DNA of 64,000 nt from Dicyema japonicum. Taxonomy: Eukaryota > Dicyemida > Rhombozoa > Dicyemidae. This document shows positions 56,259 to 64,000 of the stretch, one piece after another; position 1 is the first letter of the stretch; every line of letters starts with the position of its first letter. The position numbers were made by a program, and so were the translations under genes. The stretch spans positions 768,030-832,029 of the forward strand of contig RDEW01000004.1 of NCBI GenBank assembly GCA_011109175.1, written 5' to 3'. The notes beneath the pieces are model-generated. The model was not told the DNA's origin. It saw nothing but the letters and a program-made list of their open reading frames with translations, and did not search any database.

Positions 56259-58673
56259 TTAAGAAATGTCAGAAACGACCTTAAATTGATAAAAGAAGGC
56301 AGAGTCTTCATCGAAACAAACAAGTTTCGTGTCATTTCCGCATAATATTATCTTTTTAATTTGCTTCACAGTGGAGAGAGCTGTGCCAGGTTGAATCTCG
56401 TCATCCTAAAATTAAATTCTCCCTCAAAATACGGAATTTACAGCAATTAATCGTCCCGTTGTCGGAGGTAACGATAAAATCGGAATTCCGTGAAATGGCG
56501 AAAACCCCGTTATAACAGTTTCGATTTCCTCCAAAAATATCTAAACTCAATCAACTCCGAACAGTAAATTAAGTCTAATCTGGAGCAATGGTTATCCATC
56601 CACGGAATAACGGAGAAATCATCGAACGTGACTTCTTTCTGCGTTACTGCGTTCCTGAAACGTCAGTTTGCCGCAAACCAAGCGAATACTTTATTCTGGA
56701 AGACATGAGAGCTCGCCGCAATGTTCACCCAATCCCAAGACCATTCAATGTGGTCAACCTGGCAGTCCTCCAGCTAAAAGATTAAGAAATTCAAAGCACG
56801 TGGAAATCTGACATTTTTTCGTATTTCTTTCCGTAATTTTTGTAGTGGAAAATGCTGACAGTCCCGCAATCGTAAAACACGGCCAACTTTCCGTTATTCG
56901 GACTAAACGAGGCCTTCACTGCTGAAGCCTGTCCTTCAACCAAAGAACACTTTTCCGACAAATTGAGGGACTCCAATATAACGAATCTTCCGTAGTTCGA
57001 CCCAACAAACACCATCTTCCCGTCAAAACTGACTGAAATGGACATAACCGGGATCTGACTACTTTTTCGGAATGATACCTGCATGTCGACAGATTTGATG
57101 CTCCTGTTTGTGATTAGGTCCCATTTTACTATTTTCCCCAGGTTATCCCCGCTAATTACAAAGTGCTGCTTCCGGGAAACGGACAAATCCGTTATTTTGC
57201 CGCTGTGACCCTGAAATTCTAAATCAGTCAACTTGGAAAATTTCGGAAATCTGAGAATTCTTGAGCTCAAAAATCGCATTGTTCGAAGCCATGAAATAAA
57301 GTTTGTAAAATTTGTAGCAAAAACAGGTCACAACTCCATCGTCAACCTCAATTTGGTAAAAACCCTAAATTACCGTAAAAGTCGCGATGCATTGCTTATT
57401 GGCAAGTCTCCACTGTTTGATGAGCCTCTCCCTGCATGCTGTGACAACGCAGTCAGAAACTAAGGCCATGGCGGTTATCGCTGAGTTGTGGGCTTTTTCT
57501 ATCTGAAACAACATTTTTTTAGTTTCTAAATTTGCTCAGTAGCTACCAATTTTCCAGCATTCCAAAGAACCCTCGGAGTCCCCCAGAATCAAATCTCCCT
57601 TCAAGTCAAAAATCGCAGTTTTATGGTAACTTTGAGTATTTTTCTACCACGTGTTTTTTAATTTACTTTATCTGCCTTAACTTTGCGCAATTCGTTCCTT
57701 TCGATCTCAAAAAACCACAATTTTCGATTTCCTATCACAGCAAACACATTTTCCTTGCTGGGTGAGTAAACCAAACTGAAGTCCCGTAAACTCAAATCCT
57801 TTAAATTGATCCCTCATCTCTACAAGTTTGATTTCCGCGACCCTCCGTTCGATTTTCCAGTTTATGACCCTCACAAAAGTTCCGATGTCCTGAAGAACAG
57901 CAACCAGGAACCTTCCGTTCGTCTCAAAGTCAAGAATATTTAAACAGCGATCGAAGAAAAGCTCATAGAGCTCAACCTTTTAATGGATTTGTCGAATTTG
58001 ATGACTTTCAAGGTCTTCAAAGTTTCCAAGTCCCATATTCTTACTAAAACCTAATAAATATCATTTTCGACTGACCCGGTCCGTTACTTCCGACGAGGCA
58101 CAAATCGTATTATTCGGATGGAAGCAAATTCTGTGGAATCAGTAAAATTATACTTTTCTACTTTGGAGAGATGCTGGGAGTATATTCTCTGCTGGTATTC
58201 CACGGGATCGAACAAAACCACAAATCGGCCCACGTGATAAACTAATTCCTGAGACAGGTTCATAAACAGTGATGACCCCCTTCCGTCGAAAGAGTAACTA
58301 AAATTATTGAATTATGTAACATCCATTCGATTTGTGTCTCCCTGTCGGGTTTTCTGGTTGAGGCAAAGCAGGTTTTTTGCGAAAATTTCGAAAAGTTTTT
58401 TCTGGTTAATCCGCATTTATCAGACACGCGCCTATTAGAGCTTAAATAATACAATTTTGTTTATTCTTCATTTTCTCAGAGTACAATTCGCAGTAAGTTT
58501 TTTCCCGAGCTGGAATTTTGTGACCTTGAGATTTTTTTAGTTTGACAGTTGTTTTTCCATTCGTTGAAGTTGTGGTTTAAGCAATTTAGCTTGTTCTCAC
58601 TGTGGGCGATCCGTCGTTCAATGTTGATGATCTTGTCGGCCAATATATCCTCAATGCTAAAATCCTTGTTCAT
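56259..58673 (-). CDS. EML/EMAP-like WD40 protein
   Basis: Microtubule-associated proteins of this family bind tubulin through a HELP motif and WD40 propellers. The ATG at 58673 starts a coiled coil (DFSIEDILADKIINIERRIA). After introns comes the HELP-like entry RETQIEW..GYSFDGRG, LVYHVGRFVVLFDP, SKVEKICFHPNNTI and RVLVRIWDLETLKTLKVI, the EMAP pattern. Later blades include SLVYSPSKENVFAVIG, LILGDSEGSLECWKI, HNSAITAMALVSDCVVTACR, GHSGKITDLSVSRKQHF, VDHIEWSWDWVNIAASS and NGVFAISRNSDFIVTSDNG. More than ten introns of 21-27 nt are seen, one at 57644-57666. The joins before the HELP region and near 56420 are unsettled. The end is FYQFKVVSDIS-stop. The plus-strand frame at 56588-56785 is a shadow of this gene. 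Confidence 0.75.
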
Positions 58674-58706
58674 TTTTTGCGTGTAATGAAAATTTGAGTA
58701 ACAGCA

Positions 58707-58712
58707 TATATA
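58707..58712 (-). promoter_or_regulatory. TATA box of the EML gene
   Basis: TATATATGC on the minus strand about 34 bases before ATG 58673, the same tight spacing as for the ORF at 53.7 kb. Confidence 0.35.
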
Positions 58713-58849
58713 ATTGAGGACGTCATAACCTTGGGGCATATATTAAGTACGAAACATTGTGGATCAATATTTATTGATACACACATCTAAATTACTAGAA
58801 TAGTCAATTAGAAAATTCCCTTTTGCTAATGGGCGGAACCTCTGAGACT

Positions 58850-59215
58850 AAAATTTGGCCGTTTCAGTCTCAGAGTCAGGTCATGCTTTAAGCAAGACGA
58901 GGATCAGAAGAGAAAAATGACCAAAGCATTTGGAAGATCACTTGAATGTCTCATTTGTTGTTGAGATATCAGGAATCCTCGGCCACAAGCGGACGATCTA
59001 GTCCATCGAATCGGCTCATGACCCAAAGGGTCACCTAGGATACACGTGAGACTAGATGGCTCCAGAGCGTATCTCAATAGCTTTAGTCAGAGGAAACAGC
59101 CTGGCGATTCAAGCTTCCTAGATTGATGATAACTCGGAATATCTAGGAAGACAAGTCATTCTAGATGGTTACTGAGAGAGGAAGGGATCACTTAATGGCC
59201 ATGTTTTTTTTATTT
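58850..59215 (+). mobile_element. L3 and L4 LINE ends
   Basis: 58880-59120 reads VVEISGILGHK and ISIALVRGNSLAIQAS, the L3 C-terminus. It is nearly repeated at 62.64 kb. At 59130-59210 an L4-like end (GAAGGGATCACTTAATGG) follows. Confidence 0.55.
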
Positions 59216-59324
59216 AATTGTGATTCTTGAAAAAGATTACGCGTTAATTCAAGCTGGAAAATCACCTCAGTAGACTAGGATGTTTGCAGGAAACTGTTAA
59301 AGGAAAAAGTGGAGGTAACTTTTT

Positions 59325-59625
59325 TTAAAGCCTTTTCACGAGAGCCATAGTATCTATAGCTCCGCATAGGCAGGACACACACTTTATTTAAGTAAAGAAC
59401 AGTTAATTTTAACTAATCGTAGAACCAAGGAATGATCTTCACTTCTTTTTTTCATTTTCTTGTGTGAGTGTCCTTTCTAGACAATCCAGTTCCGCAGTGA
59501 GTATCCACTGATGACGGCGTCACTCGTCAAACCCTTTCTGCATCGTAGATGCGTGGAACCTTCCACGAGATTCTAACCCGTAGCCTAAGCCACTTAGCCC
59601 GACACCTAACCACTATGCCACCCGA
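59325..59625 (-). repeat. SINE-A copy, most complete
   Basis: The minus-strand head is GGGTGGCATAGTGGTTAGG (A-box) to GGGTTAGAATCTCG (B-box). The body has GACGCCGTCATCAGTGG. The tail is TATGCGGAGCTATAGATACT then ATGGCTCTCGTGAAAAGGC. About 300 bp. Confidence 0.82.
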
Positions 59626-59979
59626 TTTAACTACTAGAACCAATTAGTGGTGACACATTTTGCGGTATTCGTTCGTTTGGCCATTCGATTAGTTGGTGTT
59701 GAGTGATTCTCATCGATTTATAGTGAATTACTAAGCAAATTAAATAAGCCATAATAATTAAATTATTGGAAATTATAGATAATCCGGCTAAATTAATTTC
59801 TAAGTCCACCTGTACCACGTGGACTTTTGGAGACAACAAAATACCGGGGAGAGACTTTTTGAGATTAACGATCGTTGTTCAGAGGAGTATTGTAGTGTGA
59901 CAGCCGAAATACGGTCAAACATCATTCACTATGGGTGGAAGAGAAGTTCGAGATTCTCTGTCTACCTTGTATTCAAAAT

Positions 59980-60835
59980 TCAGCTTTAACGTGGAGTTAT
60001 GTGGTTCGCCAATTCTGTAAGCTTAGAGATTGACGACAGTCAGAAAAGGGCATTCAAAGTTACGAAGCGATTGACTCTGGAAAGGACTCCTCTCCAATTC
60101 ATCTTGAATCCCTATCCGTAAGAACCGATAGGCACTCTCGTTCAACTGTGAGCATCGGGTTATGCGCTAGCCGATACGTGCTTGTGTCGACTTGAGGAAG
60201 GGGCATTGAGCGAGATGAGGTCTCCGCTGTGGTGGAACACCCTCAGATTTTTGAACACTTGGTGGGATCTCGTAGAAAGGGAAAAGACCAAAAAACCTCG
60301 ACGTGAAACAAAATTAATTAATTATGACTTATTTAATGGTTTATTTGATTTTAATTTAAAATAAAATTTCACGTTGACTTAATGCGCCCTCGTCGTGTTC
60401 AATCAACTCCTAAAACCGACGATTGAGTACGCTTGTGCCTCATGGGCCTATGGAGCTTCGACATCAAATTCACTCGAGATCAATACCCTAATTGGCAAAC
60501 TAGCACGTCAAACGAATCTACCCCCCGATCTTTTCCTCCAATGCTTGACCACGCCGCAATCAAAAATAATGGCTCCGGCTTCATCTGTCTGTGTGGCTAA
60601 AAAACAAGTCGTTTCTTCTATTCAAGGCTAAAGGCCTCAAATACACGAAATTTGGGGAAAAAACCCACTCCTCTTCAAACTCTAATGAAAGATGATTGTC
60701 GTCTATTCAGGAAAGCCGTGGGTACTCTGGAGGAACACAGGAAAAACCTCTCGATCCTGTTGAGGCGTAGCGGGATCACTTAATTAGTTGGTTTACTCCT
60801 TCTTTCTTGGTGTTCCCTTTTCGGGGTTATTAAAT
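59980..60835 (+). mobile_element. L4 LINE 3' half
   Basis: Broken frames carry QKRAFKVTKRLTLERTPLQF, LLKPTIEYACASWAYGAS and a C-terminus before GCGGGATCACTTAATTAGTT at 60,772. The stretch 59626-59980 holds nothing I recognise. Confidence 0.55.
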
Positions 60836-61154
60836 AAATAATAACCTTGTGGCATTCTTAAAATGAATCTTAAATACCAAGAAAAACTTGAAACAGCTCT
60901 TCTCGAATTTTTCTCATAGATTCTTAGCAAAAAGGTTCGGAACGAGCGTTGAAACTATAGCTCGAATAAAAAAGGATATAATGCCACTTGAGATTGGTGG
61001 GAACTTCAAATAATTCATAACAAAGACACAATCTGAATGATCAAAGCGACGAAAAGGTAGCAGAAAGTAAACGATTAGCAAATAAAACCATTATAAATTA
61101 TAATATGAATTTTTAAGTAACCCCCGTTAATTTATAAATTATAAAACAAGATTA
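60836..61154. other. AT-rich intergenic stretch
   Basis: Downstream of the WD40 gene. No supported feature. Confidence 0.3.
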
Positions 61155-62489
61155 TTACCTCGACTTCCAAACCTAAAGATTAGACGATTGCAACCTTAAT
61201 CATTCCATCAGTCCCTCCGGAATAGAAACAATCGCATTTGCTGGACAAAATCAATTTGCTAACGGTTCCCCCATGACCGTACACCCAGGACAAGTGTCTG
61301 CCAGTCAAAGAATCCCACAAATTTATTGATCCGTCCATGTGACCAGAAATATAAAAAGCCCCTTGAATAAACCCCCACCGAACAACCGCTGAATGAGAAA
61401 CATGTCGCAGAAACAGGGGACAAAACGGATTTGCTGGAAAAATTAGTCACTTTGGCACACGAACGGTTGTCTATCAACCAACTCTAACGTTTATTCAATG
61501 CCACATGCCTCTCCCAGTATGGACCCCATTAGGAAGTAGTTATCGTCGGGATGCCATATTATATCCGAGAGATGTTTTACATTCTGAAAAGTCCGAACAA
61601 ACTTCTTGGTTCGGAGGTCCCACAACATCGTGTCATGCCTGTCCTACAAATAACCTGAATTAAAACCGACGTTAAAAATAAGGATCCCGGATTTTTCGGA
61701 AGTGTTATGAAATCTATTTTAGCCACGTGTCCGTTATTGGCATACAATTCAGTTTGACCCTCGGTGTCCATAAGGGTACACTATCCCCCATAGTACCCGA
61801 TAAGAACCTAAGATTATACCTAAGCAACTAGATTATCTGAATAATAATAAGCCGACGTTGATAAATTTTCAGAAAAATGGAAATTCACATAATCATCCTG
61901 CAAGTATTGCCAAGTCATCAACGTTCTGTCTTTACCACTGGAAATTATATCTAATGTAACGAAATTAGCAGAGATTTCCCTAATGGAGAGAGAATGCAAG
62001 AATTGAGACCCTTTATCTCCGATTCTTTCTTGGTCAGAGTTTCAGAAGTCGGGTCAAAAACACCGTATTTTGAGTTCTTTGATATTAAAAATTTCTCACA
62101 TCAAAAATGCACCCAATTTTATCTTCCCAGGACAGAGACATCTCCAAAATGCTCTCATCGAGTTTGTATGTTTTCTGGGAGCTGATTTCAGCCAATTTTA
62201 GCTCACTCGAGTTGATTTTATCTGAATAGAGCAACGGATTACTTTCCACGTCAATGTCAGGCAACAGATTCCTTAATTCATTTTGATATTGGTCTATTGA
62301 TTCCTCCTTATCAATGCAAGAAGCGATGGTAACTGAGCCTGACATTCTCTTTGAAGAAAAATTTTCGGGTTTTTGTGGGTTTTTTAATGTTTTTGCGTTT
62401 TTCAGTCGAACTTCGTTGGCAGAATCTATTGAGTTCTCATGCTTGGGATTTGAGTCAATAACTCCAGACTTCGCTCTCTTCCAGAACAT
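61155..62489 (-). CDS. WD40-repeat protein, possibly THOC3-like
   Basis: WD40 propellers are scaffolds, so the exact role is uncertain. ATG 62489 opens a polar N-terminus (MFWKRAKSGVIDSNPKHENS). Introns of 23, 30, 23 and 22 nt (the last at 61173-61194) lead through blades with VTLDIISSGKDRTLMTWQYL, GHVAKIDFITLPKNPGSLFL, TSDRHDTMLWDLRTKKFVRT, LSDIIWHPDDNYFLMG, FYISGHMDGSINLWDSLTGR and YSGGTDGMIKVWKSR-stop. The middle blades resemble THO complex subunit 3, which works in mRNA export, but the long N-terminus does not. Two stretches (about 61480 and 61800) are not cleanly spliced by eye. Confidence 0.6.
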
Positions 62490-62639
62490 TATGAATTTAA
62501 TTACTCTAATTACAATGATTAATAAAATTAAAATTTATTTCCCGATTTATTTATAAATTTAATTATTATTAATTTTTTAAAAATAAATTATTCAAAATAA
62601 TTAATTAAAATAAAAAGTACGGAATAAAAAAATTAAGAA

Positions 62640-62840
62640 GAGGTCATGCTTCTAAGCAATCCGGAGATCAGAAGAGAAGGAAGTATTGAAACATTTCGGA
62701 GGATCACTTTTGTCCCATTTGCGTTTGAGAAGTCAGGAATCATTAGCCCACGAGCTGACGGTCAAGTCTGTCGGATCGACTCAATGCTCCAAAGGGTCAC
62801 CATGGATTTACGTGAGACTTATATTCACAACATAGATTGA
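62640..62840 (+). mobile_element. L3 LINE 3' scrap
   Basis: AGGTCATGCTT.TAAGCAA, GATCAGAAGAGAA and ACCCAAAGGGTCACC-type blocks repeat those at 58.88-59.07 kb. Confidence 0.5.
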
Positions 62841-63052
62841 TATTTAAATTTTGTTTTAACATTTTTTTAAATAAGGTTTTAATTTAGTTGTGCGTCGCCC
62901 AGTCCCCAAAGTCTTCTTGCAAACATGCGAAAAACTGAAGCATTTTTTAATCTGCATAATGTGGTCAAGACCTTAATGCATTACGTTCTACCTGCTTTTG
63001 TTTGTGCTGTGTTTTCCGTAGTTCTTTGTAAAACGGAAAATATTCATTAGAT

Positions 63053-64000
63053 TTATTCGGAAGAACATATCATTGCAACACAAGAAACAATGTTATTAGT
63101 TAGCCTCTTCCATCCTCCACGGTTACACGCAATCGACCTCAGCTCGTCTTCCGTCTTTAGGCATTTCTTCACTCTTTGGAGGTCTTTGTGCAGTATGATA
63201 GAAGTGTTATCCTTGGTCGGCCACGAAGCACTTCTTCGAACATGAAGTGATCCTCCATCGCTATATTCGCTGGGGAACGAGATCCATACGCAGGATATGT
63301 CCAAACAGTCTCCACCGAGCGTCAGTGATGTCCAAGCTTAGAGGCCTACTCTTGCTTTTTTTTTGATGATGTCTTCTGTGTCTCCCAGTAGGAATCCAAG
63401 CTTATTAACATGTCGCCGAAGTTCATCAAGGATGTTGTCTATTCTTTTAGTTCGGTTTTGTCCCGGTTTACGATTAGGAACCATTCACCCAATTTGTCCG
63501 ATGTATTTCTCAGTAGATGTGAGAGAGCTTCTGTATCCTCGGATATGAAATCCACATCATCCCCGTTTATGGCTTCCTCTATTTTCCTTCATAACACGTT
63601 CTTAGGTATTTTAGTGCGGCTTCGAGATATATCACAAATAGTAAGGGAGACAATCTCCCTGAGGAGTACCGATTGTAGTTTTGAAAGACCTGGATATAGT
63701 TCTTCCAATCCTGACTGACAGTTCAGTACTAGAGTAGTACTCGGATAATCCTTTGCAACGATCGGTCCACAAATTGTTGTAGGACATCCATCAGCTTGTG
63801 TCTGTTAAGTGTCGAAATATCTAGACATATCGATCCCCAGGATTGTCGTGGCATTGTTATATCTTTGAACTGTTGCACACCGTCACCCATGTATGGCTCC
63901 ATAGAATGTCCGCTGTCGACCTTCCTTCACGAATTCCGCTATGGCTTGTAAGTATCAATATCCCTTTTCCCAGTGGTAGTACCGAGTTTGATGTAAGAAG
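63053..64000 (-). mobile_element. L2 LINE, runs off the window edge
   Basis: The minus strand carries, from the edge inwards, SICLDISTLNRHKLMDVLQQ, GRLSPLLFVIYLE, LGFLLGDTEDIIKKKA, then WPTKDNTSIILHKDLQRVKK and RGGWKRLTNNIVS-like frames. Frameshifted. This is the longest L2 copy here and includes reverse-transcriptase core motifs missing elsewhere. Confidence 0.65.

Noticed and set aside
56588-56785. Open plus-strand frame of 65 codons beside the EML gene
   Set aside because: The minus strand of the same stretch reads as spliced WD40 exons (HIEWSWDWVNIAASS and following), so this is a shadow.
1-64000. CRISPR array, bacterial operon or prophage
   Set aside because: There are spliceosomal introns throughout, no evenly spaced repeats, and only eukaryotic genes.
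1-64000. A non-standard genetic code (reassigned stops)
   Set aside because: TAA, TAG and TGA all end recognisable proteins, and in-frame stops are explained by micro-introns.

Overview
The window looks like part of a small, AT-rich animal genome made of compact host genes packed between decayed retroelements. The host genes are metazoan: a nuclear receptor, a GCM transcription factor, a BTB-Kelch protein, the axonemal dynein light chain DNALI1, an EML/EMAP-type WD40 protein, AP-3 sigma, MED11, SPT6, and a GH18 chitinase with a CBM14 domain. Nearly all are split by GT-AG introns of only about 21-27 nt. Introns this short in a ciliated animal fit a dicyemid mesozoan best; an orthonectid is the main alternative. 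TAA, TAG and TGA all act as stops, so the code is standard.

Layout. 1-2.1 kb: divergent nuclear receptor (+). 2.1-7.5 kb: LINE and SINE debris. 7.5-8.7 kb: an unidentified (+) gene converging on UBE2W (-). 9.3-11.8 kb: LINE debris. 11.9-15.6 kb: DNALI1 (+), a LINE relic, BTB-Kelch (+). 16-21.5 kb: SINEs, decayed hAT copies, LINE ends. 21.6-24.2 kb: a GCM gene and an upstream broken copy cut by two LINE insertions. 24.3-30.1 kb: LINE, Ty3-like and Tc1-like relics and a diverged tandem repeat. 30.1-31.9 kb: chitinase (-). 33.7-38.9 kb: AP-3 sigma (+), a small unknown gene (-), MGMT (-), MED11 (+), a chromoshadow protein (+). 38.9-42.2 kb: a LINE with a full-length 1,000+ residue ORF and a 13-bp target-site duplication. 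43-44.8 kb: LINE copies. 45.1-49.6 kb: SPT6 (-). 49.7-52.3 kb: a restriction-endonuclease-type LINE inserted beside an older LINE. 53.5 kb: a small acidic ORF (-). 56.3-58.7 kb: EML (-). 58.8-60.8 kb: SINE and LINE debris. 61.2-62.5 kb: WD40 gene (-). 63-64 kb: LINE (-).

Family names used here are local labels. L1 is the element at 38.95 kb. L2 is the LINE whose 3' tail is shared with SINE-A. L3 is the LINE with the C-terminal RRPDG / WDATCVDT block. L4 is the LINE ending in EAGIT-stop. SINE-A is tRNA-like. Family B is a second short repeat.

Function. There is no operon logic. The genes are housekeeping (transcription elongation, Mediator, AP-3 sorting, ubiquitin, DNA repair), ciliary (DNALI1, EML) and developmental (GCM, nuclear receptor). 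All calls come from reading translations and splicing by eye; no database search was run. Several conserved genes have one-base frame breaks, mostly at base runs. Their spliced lengths become divisible by three once those bases are counted, so sequencing undercalls explain them better than decay.
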